Assembly (NCBI GenBank): GCA_964588665.1
Contig: CAZPQQ010000063.1
Coordinates: 1 to 18,873, forward strand
From: UBA2160 sp964588665
GTDB taxonomy: Bacteria; Chloroflexota; Dehalococcoidia; Lucifugimonadales; UBA1123
Direction: 5' to 3'
DNA: 18,873 nucleotides
This document shows positions 7,626-15,332 of this stretch, one piece after another. The notes below the pieces were generated by a model. The model saw only the letters and a program-made list of their open reading frames with translations, was not told the origin of the DNA and ran no database searches. A program made the translations under genes and the position numbers. The first letter of the stretch is position 1; every line of letters begins with the position of its first letter.

Positions 7626-7952
7626 ATGACCTCAGCAATCGGTGTCAAAGAAATCACCCTGGACGGACAATCTGTCGCAGTGACGTGGAACGACGGCCAC
7701 GAGAGTGAGTTCACCGCCACGTTTTTGCGGGTGAACTGCGCCTGCGCCGAGTGCGTCGAAGAGTGGAGCCAGAGGCAGCTCCTCGACCCAGCTTCCGTCC
7801 CCATGGACCTTCGAGTGGAAGACTATCTGACAGTGGGGCGGTACGCGGTCCAATTCCTGTGGAGTGACGGTCACTTCACAGGCATCTTCCCCTACGAATC
7901 TATGCGGGCGCTGTGCCCGTGCAGCGAGTGCAAGGCGGCGCGGAATGCCTGA
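7626..7952 (+). CDS. DUF971 (GBBH-like N-terminal) domain protein with two CxCxxC motifs
   Basis: Small 108-aa protein of the DUF971 family, which also forms the N-terminal domain of gamma-butyrobetaine hydroxylases. In bacteria stand-alone members are thought to bind metal or act near Fe-S proteins; the role is not established. Seen: ITLDGQSVAVTWNDGHES, LRVNCACAECVEEW with Cys38, Cys40 and Cys43, then YAVQFLWSDGHFTGIFPYE, and LCPCSECK with Cys97, Cys99 and Cys102. The two matching C-x-C-x2-C clusters suggest a metal or Fe-S site built from both ends of the domain. ATG 7626 is chosen over the longer 7437 start because GGAG (7616-7619) lies six bases upstream and the family begins here. The stop overlaps the start of the HAD gene by eight bases, so the two are coupled. 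Confidence 0.88.
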   Translation: MTSAIGVKEITLDGQSVAVTWNDGHESEFTATFLRVNCACAECVEEWSQRQLLDPASVPMDLRVEDYLTVGRYAVQFLWSDGHFTGIFPYESMRALCPCSECKAARNA

Positions 7953-8667
7953 GGGATATCCAGGCGCGATGCTCCTCGACCTCGACGACACGATTCTCGC
8001 CTTCGACCGAGACGCGGCGACGATGTGGCTGAAGGTGAGTCTCAAGTTCGAAGATCGGCTGCGCGGCGTCACCCCACAACAGCTAGCCGATTCCGTGGAA
8101 GAGTTCCGGGCCTGGTACTGGTCGGACCCGGTCCGGCATCGGATAGCCCGGCTCGATCTGCTGAAAGCCCGTCGCGACGTGATGGCCGGAACATTTGAGC
8201 GGTTGGGCATCGACGATCCGGATCTTGCCGATGAGATCGGAGTAGCTTACGCGGATGCACGAGATGCCGCGATCATCCCTTTCCCCGGCGCTATCGAAGC
8301 GATCGAAGCGTTTCGAGGAGCGGGCGTCGGGCTGGCTCTGGTCACCAACGGCTCATCGGACGCTCAGCGGAGCAAGATCAATCGATTCGGCCTGGAGCCA
8401 CTGTTCGACCACGTTCAGATCGAGGGCGAATTCGGCGCCGGGAAGCCCGAGCCAAGCGTCTACCTGCACGCACTGGAACAGGTCGGCGGAACGCCGTCCG
8501 ACGCCTGGATGGTCGGTGACAACCTCGAATGGGAGGTGGCGGCGCCTCAACGGCTCGGCATCACCGGCATCTGGCACGACTGGCGCGGCGGCGGACTGCC
8601 GCCGGAGTCCACGGTCCGCCCTGACCGCATCATCTCGTCGCTGACGGAGCTCGCGACGAGCCACTGA
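7945..8667 (+). CDS. HAD-superfamily hydrolase (HAD-IA type phosphatase)
   Basis: 240-aa haloacid-dehalogenase-like hydrolase, probably a small-molecule phosphatase. Motif I is LLDLDDTIL with nucleophile Asp12 and acid Asp14. A helical cap follows (about residues 20-100). Motif II is LVTNGSS, motif III GAGKPEPSVYLHAL with the conserved Lys, and motif IV MVGDNLEWEVAAPQRLG. In motif IV the usual second acid (GDNxxND) appears as Glu. Substrate cannot be assigned. ATG 7945 overlaps the DUF971 stop by eight bases with a weak AGGCGG before it. The frame is open further upstream (to 7864) but only in the shadow of DUF971, and ATG 7969, nearer motif I, is a second option. It ends convergently with the PepSY-like gene. 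Confidence 0.88.
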   Translation: MPEGYPGAMLLDLDDTILAFDRDAATMWLKVSLKFEDRLRGVTPQQLADSVEEFRAWYWSDPVRHRIARLDLLKARRDVMAGTFERLGIDDPDLADEIGVAYADARDAAIIPFPGAIEAIEAFRGAGVGLALVTNGSSDAQRSKINRFGLEPLFDHVQIEGEFGAGKPEPSVYLHALEQVGGTPSDAWMVGDNLEWEVAAPQRLGITGIWHDWRGGGLPPESTVRPDRIISSLTELATSH

Positions 8668-8789
8668 TCGGGCAGAGATGAAGGAGACGGATCGAGTCGC
8701 GCGCGGGGCCGGCGCCTTGGCCGGAATCGGCGCGAAGTTCATCCGGTAGGCGCCGCCGTCTGCCTCCCTCAACATTCAATGCAGTCGGA

Positions 8790-9301
8790 TCAATCGTCGC
8801 TGGAGCCATCGTCGCTGGAGCCATCGTCGNNNNNNNNNNNNNNNNNNNNNNNNNNNNNNNNNNNNNNNNNNNNNNNNNNNNNNNNNNNNNNNNNNNNNNN
8901 NNNNNNNNNNNNNNNNNNNNNNNNNNNNNATCGTCGCTGGAGCCATCGTCGCTGGAGCCATCGTCGTTGGAATCGTCGTCGCCGGAATCGTCGTCATTGT
9001 CGGGTTCCTGCCCGATTACCTGACAGCTCTCGTCCAGGTTGACCTCGACCTCGGAACCGTCGCTCAGCTGAATCTCGACGCTGTAGGCAGCGCCGTCGTC
9101 ACCGATTTCAGTCTCTGTGACCGTTCCGCCTGGGTTTGCGGCGAGGGCGGCGGCCGTGCACTTGGTGAGCACCGAGCCGGTCAACGGCTGATCGCCCGCG
9201 CCGCCCACCGCGAAGGCGATGCCCGCGCCCGCCCCGCCCATAACTCCGATCGCGAGCACCGTCGCAACGATGATCCATACCCTTTTGCTTAGTGTGACCA
9301 T
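8790..9301 (-). CDS. Membrane-anchored PepSY-like protein with GSSDD-repeat tail (contains scaffold gap)
   Basis: Small exported protein downstream of a two-component system. The N-terminus has a basic start and one hydrophobic helix (about residues 8-33, VWIIVATVLAIGVMGGAGAG), then a PepSY-like domain (about 40-100): AAALAANPGGTVTETEIG, AYSVEIQLSDGSEVEVNLDE. Two cysteines (48 and 93) flank the domain and could form a disulfide. From residue 101 the protein becomes acidic (DNDDDSGDDDSNDD) and then repeats GSSDD. The gap falls inside these repeats. Because 100 Ns is not a multiple of three, a naive reading leaves frame beyond it. The sequence left of the gap resumes GSSDD in one frame and ends TGA at 8790-8792, which I take as the true end. 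The start is ATG 9301; TTG 9310, with AAAGG four bases upstream, is an alternative. PepSY proteins often accompany HK/RR pairs. Confidence 0.7.
8793..8970 (-). repeat. 15-bp tandem repeat encoding GSSDD, interrupted by the gap
   Basis: On the minus strand the unit GGCTCCAGCGACGAT (Gly-Ser-Ser-Asp-Asp) occurs in two visible copies on each side of the N run, all nearly identical at the DNA level. Nearby 12-18-bp relatives (TCCGGCGACGACGAT, TCCAACGACGAT) suggest the array grew from them. The assembler evidently could not span the array, so its true copy number is unknown. Confidence 0.85.
8830..8929. other. Assembly gap of 100 Ns
   Basis: Exactly 100 consecutive Ns, the usual placeholder for a scaffold gap of unknown length. 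Both flanks carry the same 15-bp repeat, so the real content is most likely more repeat copies. Confidence 0.97.
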
Positions 9302-9439
9302 CGGTGTCAATCCGCCTTTCTCTCCAACCTCGGAAGATTCAAAATTCGCCCTGTCTCTCTCTTCACGTCCGATCAGGGTCAGTGAATAGAGACTAGATGA
9401 CTTGGATGAAGCTGCCGTGAAGGCGACATTAAGATTCGG

Positions 9440-10814
9440 TCACTGCGATGTTGGGAGTTGCACGACGAAAGTTGTCCCCTCGCCCGAGACGCTGTCGGCC
9501 TGTATGGAGCCGCCGTGGACCTCGGCGATCCACCGGGAGATGGCGAGCCCAAGCCCGACGCCTCCCTCGGCGCGTGTGCGGCCCTGATCAACCCTGTAAA
9601 ACCGATCGAACAGGTTTGGCAGATGCTCGCTGGATATGCCGATCCCCGTATCCTGAACTCGCAGCTCGACATGGTTCCCTGTCATCTCCCAGTGCACGTC
9701 TATCCGCCCGCCTGATGGCGTGTATTTCACGGCGTTGTCGAGAAGGTTGAGCATGAGCTGCAGCAACAGATCTTCGTCAGCCTGAATGGTCGCGGGCGAC
9801 GACCCGATTGCCGCCGCCGTTGGGCGCACCTGCTCGAGTACTCCAGCGACCAACTCGGGGACATTGATGAGCTCGAACACAGGGGCGATCTTCCCGGCGT
9901 CGGCCCGGGCCAAGGTCAGGAGGCTCCCCGCGAGCCGGATCAAGCGATCCACCTCTTCGTTGACTGCATGGAGCACGTGTCGGTACTCCTCGGGCTCTCG
10001 CTCAAATAGAAGAGAGACGTCGATCTGCCCTTTGATGACGGTCAGCGGAGTCCTAAGTTCATGAGAAGCGTCGGCAGTGAATTGGCGCTGACGTCGAAAC
10101 GCGTCGTCTAACCTGGCGAGCATCTCGTCGAACGTTCGGGCTAGACGGCCGACTTCGTCGTCCGGCAAATGCAAGTAGCCGCTGCCCTAAGTCGTCGACT
10201 GGGGTCTCACGAGCAGCATTGGTGATTCGGTCGATCGGCGAGAGAGCCCGTCCCGCCAAGAAGACGCCGCCAAGACCGGCCACGGCGAGAGTCGCAGGGT
10301 AGGCGATGCCCATAACGAGCAGGAGCGTGAACAATGTTTCCGAGATGTCGTCTTCCGGTTGCCCTACCTCCAACGCTCCCACGATTGTCCGATCCCGAGT
10401 GATGGGTGTCGTTCGGACACGGACTCGATCATCGTCTCCGAGAATTCCGGCGCTTCGATATGTCGTTTCTCCCGCCAAGGCGTCGGCTACCGCGTTGGCA
10501 TCCAGGGGTACGGCGGCTACGGACGCCGAGTCCGAGAGGGTCGCGGACCCGGTGACGTCAAAGACGCGAACGAAATATCCGTCTTTTTCCGGATTCGTTG
10601 ACGATAACCGGCCTGACAGGTGCGGGCGGCCGTCTTCGAATTGAATGACGTTTAGAACTTCGACGGTGCGGTTCACGATCGATTCGTTGAGGTCTTGATA
10701 CAGGGTGTGACGAAGCAGCAAGTACACGCCTGTGGCGAATGCGGCTAGGATGACCGCGAGCAGCAGCAGATACCAGAGGGTCAGTCGCAGTCGAATGGGA
10801 GCGCGATTCAGCAC
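9440..10814 (-). pseudogene. Sensor histidine kinase, frameshifted in the HAMP domain
   Basis: Membrane sensor kinase partner of the response regulator. The first frame (from GTG 10814) gives TM1 (LTLWYLLLLAVILAAFATGV, residues 11-30), an extracytoplasmic sensor of about 125 residues, TM2 (about 162-188) and the start of HAMP up to DDLGQRLL (residue 214). The reading then needs to shift: after skipping one base at 10172 the second frame continues HLPDDEVGRLARTFDEML, then HisKA FTADASHELRTPL (phosphoacceptor His codon 10061-10063), N box LMLNLLDNAVKYTPSGG, G1 DTGIGIS, F box LFDRFYRVD and G2 GGVGLGLAISRWIAE. The second frame is closed upstream by TAG, so the shift is real in this assembly. Cause: one extra base, or a 2-base loss. 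All catalytic motifs look intact, so a sequencing error or very recent lesion is likely. GTG overlaps the regulator stop as TAGTG. Confidence 0.85.
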
Positions 10815-11497
10815 TATTGCCTCGTTAGGCGAGAAGAGACCCTGTAGCCGACGCCCCGAACAGTGTGGATCAGCTTGGCGGAAAAAGGATCGTCGAGCTT
10901 GCGCCGCAGGTTGCGGATGTGGACGTCGATCACGTTGGTGGTGTTGTCGAAATCGTAGTTCCACACGTGTTCGGCGATCATCGTCCGCGTCAGCACCTGA
11001 TCAGGGTGACGCATCAAGTATTCAAGCAGGCGGCACTCCTTGGCCGTGAGCTCGACGGGGACGTCCTGCCTGGCTGCGATGAGAGTCGTGGCGTCGAAAA
11101 CAAGATCCCCCACGCGCAGAAGGTTCCCGGATACGGCCGGCTCGCGCCGCAACAGTGCTCGAAGGCGAGCCAGCAACTCGGCGAATGCGAAGGGTTTCAC
11201 CAGATAATCGTCAGCGCCGCTGTCCAGACCTCGCACGCGATCTTCCACGCTGTCCCTGGCGGTGAGCATCAGTATCGGCGTTCGCACTCCTCGTGCACGG
11301 AGCGTGCGGCACACGTCGATCCCGTCTCGTTTGGGGAGCATCACGTCAAGAACGATCAGGTCGAAATCGACAACTGCAGGCCACTCGATCGCTTCGTCGC
11401 CGTCGGTGGCAACATCAACTCCGTAACCCTGTTCGGATAAACCGCGTGCCACGAAATCGGCGATGCGGGCTTCGTCTTCGACCAGTAAGACACGCAT
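10814..11497 (-). CDS. OmpR/PhoB-family response regulator
   Basis: 227-aa two-component regulator, first gene of a three-gene operon with the sensor kinase and the PepSY-like protein. Receiver domain: acidic pocket Glu7/Asp8 in LLVEDEA, phosphoacceptor Asp51 in LIVLDVMLP, switch Thr79 in LMLTARD, and Lys101 in YLVKPFAF. Winged-helix domain (about residues 125-224): LTAKECRLLEYLMRHPDQVL, then VIDVHIRNLRRKLDD and HTVRGVGYR, the classic OmpR-type recognition and wing segments. Nothing essential is missing. The start ATG 11497 has only a weak GAG-type RBS. The stop TAG shares its last base with the kinase GTG start. Regulation: a -10 and a GATTAA direct repeat lie upstream, which would suit self-activation. 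Confidence 0.95.
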   Translation of the reverse strand: MRVLLVEDEARIADFVARGLSEQGYGVDVATDGDEAIEWPAVVDFDLIVLDVMLPKRDGIDVCRTLRARGVRTPILMLTARDSVEDRVRGLDSGADDYLVKPFAFAELLARLRALLRREPAVSGNLLRVGDLVFDATTLIAARQDVPVELTAKECRLLEYLMRHPDQVLTRTMIAEHVWNYDFDNTTNVIDVHIRNLRRKLDDPFSAKLIHTVRGVGYRVSSRLTRQ

Positions 11498-11528
11498 TGG
11501 GACTCAACTCAACGTCCAGGTTGAGAAC

Positions 11529-11560
11529 AATATAGCGGACGAAGATTAAGCGTGGATTAA
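11529..11560 (-). promoter_or_regulatory. Response-regulator promoter with direct-repeat operator
   Basis: On the minus strand TATATT (11534-11529) is a fair -10, about 30 bases before the regulator ATG. In the -35 position there is no consensus hexamer. Instead TTAATC occurs twice (plus-strand GATTAA at 11544-11549 and 11555-11560), start to start 11 bp apart. OmpR/PhoB-type dimers bind direct repeats with an 11-bp period, often overlapping a poor -35 at activated promoters, so this is a natural candidate for autoregulation by the adjacent regulator. That assignment is inference. Confidence 0.45.
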
Positions 11561-11635
11561 TTCGCCGCCGACCGGTCGCGATTGAGCGCGGGAATCACCA
11601 TACTAACGCGATGAAGCTTGCGCAACATCCCTCGC

Positions 11636-12613
11636 CTAGAAGGTCAGCGAAACCTTTAGCGCGCCGTCCTCTTTCGCGGTCGCAAGGTCGAAGGCGTCCT
11701 GCACCTGATTGACGTCGTATCGGTGAGTGACGAACGGCTCCATGTCGATCTCGCCGTTCCTGATGAAGTCCACCGCGAGCTGGAACGCGGGGAGCCCCGG
11801 CTCGTCCTGTGCGCCGAACACCGTGTGAAGGTCCAGCCGTTTCCGGAAGAACGTGTCCCAGTCGAACGGCACGCGGTCCATCGTCGGCGGCAGGCCGAAC
11901 ACGGCCACGCGGCCCAGCGGTTTGACCAGTTGAAGCGTCTGGTTCAACGTCTCGACGCTGCCGACGCCCTCAATGACAAGGTCCGCGCCCTCGCCGTTCG
12001 TCAGGTCCATCACAGCGTCAGTCGCCCGTTGACCGGTGACGTCGATCGCCTCGTCGATGCCCATTCGGCGGCCGTGGGCCAGACGTTCGGCGACCGGTTC
12101 GATGGCGATGATCTTGTGAGCGCCTATGCGCCGCAGCATGAAGTCGTGGAACAGTCCGACCGACCCTTGCCCGACCACAACCACGGTCTTGCCGACCAAC
12201 GACGGCAGCCTACGGCATCCAAACACGACGGTCCCGAGCTGCTGCGCCATGAGCAGATGAGTCTGGGGCGTATCGGTCGGCAGCCGCAGCAAGAACTGCG
12301 GGTCGATGAGCTGGTATCCGGCAAAGCATTTCGATCCCCATATGTTCGGCGCCGTGAGGACCAGCTCGCCTGGCTCGAATCCCGTGCCGCCCCCGTCCAC
12401 GACCTCGCCGACGCCCTCGTGTCCCGGATAGCCGTGGGGCAGGGGGAACTCGTGCACGTTCCAGCCCATGTAGACGATGTGGAGGTCGCTGCCGCAGATG
12501 GACGCCAGGGTGGTCTTCACCAGAACCTTGCCCGGCTCCGGATCGGGAATCGGAATGTCGTCGCAGCGAATCTGCTTTAGCGCCGTCGCGAGAACGGCCG
12601 GCATCGTGGTCAT
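11636..12613 (-). CDS. Zinc-type medium-chain dehydrogenase (MDR family)
   Basis: 325-aa NAD(P)-dependent alcohol/polyol-type dehydrogenase. The GroES-like domain contains ICGSDLH with Cys40 (catalytic zinc ligand) and GYPGHEGVGEVVDGG with His65/Glu66. The Rossmann domain contains VVVVGQGSVGLF (residues 143-154), and acidic Glu171 ends the second strand, favouring NAD over NADP. The four-cysteine structural-zinc lobe of classical ADHs is absent: the region after GELVL holds only one Cys. It is therefore of the shorter type lacking that lobe. Substrate unknown. ATG 12613 has AGGAG ten bases upstream; ATG 12604 is also possible. It follows the SDR gene by 65 bases on the same strand, so the two probably form an operon. 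Confidence 0.9.
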   Translation of the reverse strand: MTTMPAVLATALKQIRCDDIPIPDPEPGKVLVKTTLASICGSDLHIVYMGWNVHEFPLPHGYPGHEGVGEVVDGGGTGFEPGELVLTAPNIWGSKCFAGYQLIDPQFLLRLPTDTPQTHLLMAQQLGTVVFGCRRLPSLVGKTVVVVGQGSVGLFHDFMLRRIGAHKIIAIEPVAERLAHGRRMGIDEAIDVTGQRATDAVMDLTNGEGADLVIEGVGSVETLNQTLQLVKPLGRVAVFGLPPTMDRVPFDWDTFFRKRLDLHTVFGAQDEPGLPAFQLAVDFIRNGEIDMEPFVTHRYDVNQVQDAFDLATAKEDGALKVSLTF

Positions 12614-12678
12614 TGCGTGTGCACTCCTAGTTCAAAATCGACGCGACATAGCGTTGGTAATTGAAGCCTGCGAGCAGG

Positions 12679-13428
12679 TTAGTAGGTGGCGCGGCCGCCG
12701 GATATGTCGAAGACGGCGCCGGTGCTGAACGAGCACTCCTCCGACGCCAGCCAGGCGACGAGTGCGGCGATCTCGGATATCTCGCCGGTGCGGCCCAGGG
12801 GGATTCGTTCCACCATGTAGTCCACCTGCTCGGGCGTGAACTCGTCTAGGATGCGGGTCTGCACCACGGCGGGCGTCACGCAGTTTACTCGGATGCCGGT
12901 CTTCGCCAGCTCCTTGCCGACCGACTTGGTGAGACTGATCACCGCGGCCTTGGTCGCGGAGTAGGGGACCATGCGAGGGTTGCCCTCTTTGCCGGCTATC
13001 GACGCGATGTTCACGATTCGACCGTAGTCTCGCTCCAGCATGTGGGGAACCACGGTGTGCGTGAACGAGAAGACGCCCCTGAGGTTGGTTCGATAGACGC
13101 GGTCGAGCTCATCGACCGACAGCTCCCAGATGGCGCCGTTGACGCCTCCGATACCTGCGTTGTTCACGAGGATGTCGATCCGTCCCCAGGCGTCCAGCGC
13201 CTGTTGCACGGCGCGCTCGGCGGTTTCGGGCTCGGCAACGTCGCCGATAATCAATTCTGTTGGCGTGCCCCGTGCGTCGATCTCGCTCGCCGCCGGATCG
13301 GCAAGGGAGACGTCGTTGTCGACGATGGCGACCCGAGCGCCCTCGGCCCCGAGCCTCTTTGCGATGCCGTAGCCGATGCCTGTGGCGCCGCCCGTGACTA
13401 TCGCGACCTGATCGTCGAACCGTGCCAT
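12679..13428 (-). CDS. Short-chain dehydrogenase/reductase (FabG-like SDR)
   Basis: 249-aa classical SDR. The cofactor motif is VTGGATGIGYGIA (TGxxxGxG). Asp37 in AIVDND after the second strand points to NAD. LVNNAG is at residues 88-92, the active-site Ser143 in NIASIAG, and the Tyr156-Lys160 pair in PYSATKAAV. The C-terminal part has RVNCVTPAVVQT and ends VFDISGG. Substrate not determinable; many such genes act on small alcohols, sugars or acyl substrates. The start is ATG 13428 with GAGGGGG just upstream; an upstream in-frame start exists (13476) but adds a non-family leader. Divergent from the serine-hydrolase gene across about 240 bp that contains a palindrome. Confidence 0.92.
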   Translation of the reverse strand: MARFDDQVAIVTGGATGIGYGIAKRLGAEGARVAIVDNDVSLADPAASEIDARGTPTELIIGDVAEPETAERAVQQALDAWGRIDILVNNAGIGGVNGAIWELSVDELDRVYRTNLRGVFSFTHTVVPHMLERDYGRIVNIASIAGKEGNPRMVPYSATKAAVISLTKSVGKELAKTGIRVNCVTPAVVQTRILDEFTPEQVDYMVERIPLGRTGEISEIAALVAWLASEECSFSTGAVFDISGGRATY

Positions 13429-13523
13429 GTTCCCCCTCGTGCCGCCAGCCTGATTTCCGAGATCGAAGCTTATCACAATCGACGGCTGCGGCGTTCAAGT
13501 TGGACTTGCGCTCCCCGCCAGGA

Positions 13524-13541
13524 ATCATACCGTAGTATGAT
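13524..13541. promoter_or_regulatory. 18-bp palindrome in the SDR / serine-hydrolase divergent region
   Basis: ATCATAC-CGTA-GTATGAT has perfect 7-bp arms about a 4-bp centre. Each strand carries TATGAT, a good -10 hexamer, so the palindrome could hold overlapping divergent -10s or be the operator of a dimeric repressor. It lies 95 bases upstream of the SDR start and 130 upstream of the hydrolase start. No regulator gene is adjacent, and no matching -35 was found. Confidence 0.4.
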
Positions 13542-13669
13542 CGTCGCGGAGACAGCCGAGACACATCGACCGGAACAACCAGGCGCGCTGTCTCGAGATG
13601 GCAAGTTGTGGCAGCATCGGGCGCCATCCGGGCAGCGTTGGTTGAAGGAGCGGACCGATCGGTAGCGTA

Positions 13670-15076
13670 ATGGCCTTGGTGAAGACGATTGGATTGGCGA
13701 TCGCAATCTTGTTGTTGGCGGCTGGATGCGGCGGATCGCAGGCCGAGCCAACAGCCACGCCAATGCCAGCCGAACCGACCTCACCCACGGAATCGGTTTC
13801 AACACGCGAGCTTCCGGCATATTGGCCCACCAAAGGCTGGCGAACCTCCACCCCGGAGGAACAAGGGATGGACTCGGAAATGCTGGGGGACCTGCTGACT
13901 GCTATCCAAACGCGGCTATACGACATTGACAGTGTGACAGTCGTACGCAACGGCTACTTAGTGTTCGACGTCACGTTTTTCCCTTTCCAGCCGGATTCGA
14001 AGCACCGCCTCTTTTCCGCCACCAAGAGCATCACCGCGGCGCTCGTCGGCATCGCCATTGAACAGGGATACATCGAGAGTGCGCAGGAACCTGTGCTGGA
14101 CCTGTTTCCGGGGCGGACGGCTGCCACTCTGACAGCGGAGAAGGAGGCGATGACGCTGGAGAATGTCTTGACTATGACGACGGGCTTACAATGCGAAGAT
14201 TCGGATAAGTTCGGCTTTCGCGGTCGCGACGAGATGCGGCAGAGCCCGGACTGGGTGCAGTTCATGCTCGATCTGCCAATGGCGGAAGAGCCGGGCGCCA
14301 GGTTCGAATATTGCAACGGCGCCTCGTTTCTGTTGTCAGCGGTCGTACAAGAAGCCACCGGCACGAACGCTCTTGAGTTTGCTGAGAAACACCTTTTCGC
14401 CCCTCTAGGCATCTCTGACGTCGTGTGGCCGTCCAACCCCCAAGGCATAACCTTCGGGGCGGCTGAGCTTCGCATGCGGCCTCACGATATGGCGAAGATC
14501 GGGCATCTCTTCCTGAACGAGGGTCTGTGGGATGGGGAACAGGTAGTGTCTTCGGCGTGGGTAACGGCATCAACCCGCAAGCACATCTCTGCCGAGGGGG
14601 ATGGATACGGATACCAGTGGTGGGTCGATGAATCTGGCATCTACTACGCAAGGGGCGTCGCGGGTCAGTTCATTGTCGTCGTCCCCGAAGAGGACATGGT
14701 CGTGGTCTTCACCAGCGACATGATCGCGAACACGCATGGCCCGCGTAACTTGGTGGATGAGTTCATTGTCCCGGCGGCTGAATCACGTACGTCGCTGCCA
14801 GCCAATCCTGACGGCGTGGCCAGGCTACAAACTCTGACACAAAATGCGGCGCGGCCCGAAGCCACCCCCGAGCCCGTGCCGCCGCCGCCAGCCATTGCAG
14901 AGCAGGTGTTGGGGCAGACGTACATTCTGGAAAAGAACGTGACTGCGTGGGAGTCAATCACCTTGGTCGGGCAGGACGGAGACGAAGTCTTGTTGCGCAT
15001 GACCATGGACGAGACTGGACCTTCGAGTGAAGTCGAGATCCCGCTCGGGCTGGACGGCGTCCAACGTCTGAGCTAG
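13670..15076 (+). CDS. Lipoprotein serine hydrolase (beta-lactamase / class C fold), ends at premature TAG
   Basis: Exported, lipid-anchored penicillin-binding-protein-like hydrolase. The signal peptide ends in LLLAAGCGGS, so Cys20 is the lipidation site. A Pro/Thr-rich linker follows (about 23-55). The catalytic motifs are S116-A-T-K119 in RLFSATKSIT and Y214-C-N216 in FEYCNGAS. A GYGYQWWVD stretch and ARGVAGQFIVVVP stand where the third motif is expected. From about 400 a PEPVPPPP linker leads into a small beta domain (GQTYILEKN to LGLDGVQRLS). Translation stops there at TAG 15074-15076, although the same frame continues with family-like sequence to 15274. The core enzyme is complete, so activity may survive. 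The start ATG 13670 is fixed by an in-frame TGA at 13643; AAGGAG is rather far (19 bases). Substrate unknown; likely an esterase or amidase rather than a resistance enzyme. Confidence 0.85.
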   Translation: MALVKTIGLAIAILLLAAGCGGSQAEPTATPMPAEPTSPTESVSTRELPAYWPTKGWRTSTPEEQGMDSEMLGDLLTAIQTRLYDIDSVTVVRNGYLVFDVTFFPFQPDSKHRLFSATKSITAALVGIAIEQGYIESAQEPVLDLFPGRTAATLTAEKEAMTLENVLTMTTGLQCEDSDKFGFRGRDEMRQSPDWVQFMLDLPMAEEPGARFEYCNGASFLLSAVVQEATGTNALEFAEKHLFAPLGISDVVWPSNPQGITFGAAELRMRPHDMAKIGHLFLNEGLWDGEQVVSSAWVTASTRKHISAEGDGYGYQWWVDESGIYYARGVAGQFIVVVPEEDMVVVFTSDMIANTHGPRNLVDEFIVPAAESRTSLPANPDGVARLQTLTQNAARPEATPEPVPPPPAIAEQVLGQTYILEKNVTAWESITLVGQDGDEVLLRMTMDETGPSSEVEIPLGLDGVQRLS

Positions 15077-15274
15077 CACCCGGATGGCATGCCCGTCGCC
15101 GGCGAGGGATACTGGGAGGGGCAGAACGTCTTTATCGCGGAGGTCGATGATATCGGCAATCTCGTCACCTGGCGTTTAGAATTGAGGTTCAAAGACGACG
15201 CGGTGACCGCGACGTTTTCCGGCAACTTCCCAGATACATTGGTCATTCAGGGAAAGCGTGCGGGGTCCCGGTAG
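15077..15274 (+). pseudogene. Detached C-terminal segment of the serine hydrolase
   Basis: This lies in the same frame as the preceding gene, directly after its TAG, with 65 further codons to the stop at 15272-15274. The text runs HPDGMPVAGEGYWEGQNVF, FIAEVDDIGNLVTWRLELRF, then a beta-strand-like ending (TLVIQGKR). It completes the small beta domain begun before the stop, and similar tails close related serine hydrolases. An internal ATG exists at 15089, but no good RBS supports separate translation. One base change (TAG to a sense codon) would restore a 534-residue protein. Confidence 0.65.
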
Positions 15275-15332
15275 GCCATCTTGGCTCAGCATCGATCGGG
15301 AAATACGGATACGACGAAGGAGGCGAAACGAC

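Noticed and set aside
8630..9310. PepSY-like frame read straight through the 100 Ns to 8630
   Set aside because: 100 is not a multiple of three, so the part left of the gap is read in the wrong frame; the repeat frame ends at TGA 8790-8792.
11723..12580. 285-codon plus-strand frame inside the dehydrogenase gene
   Set aside because: Antisense shadow; no recognisable motif, while the minus strand shows the CGSDLH and GHEGVGEV motifs.
13429..13476. Longer start for the SDR gene
   Set aside because: The added residues lie before the normal SDR N-terminus and GAGGGGG directly precedes ATG 13428.
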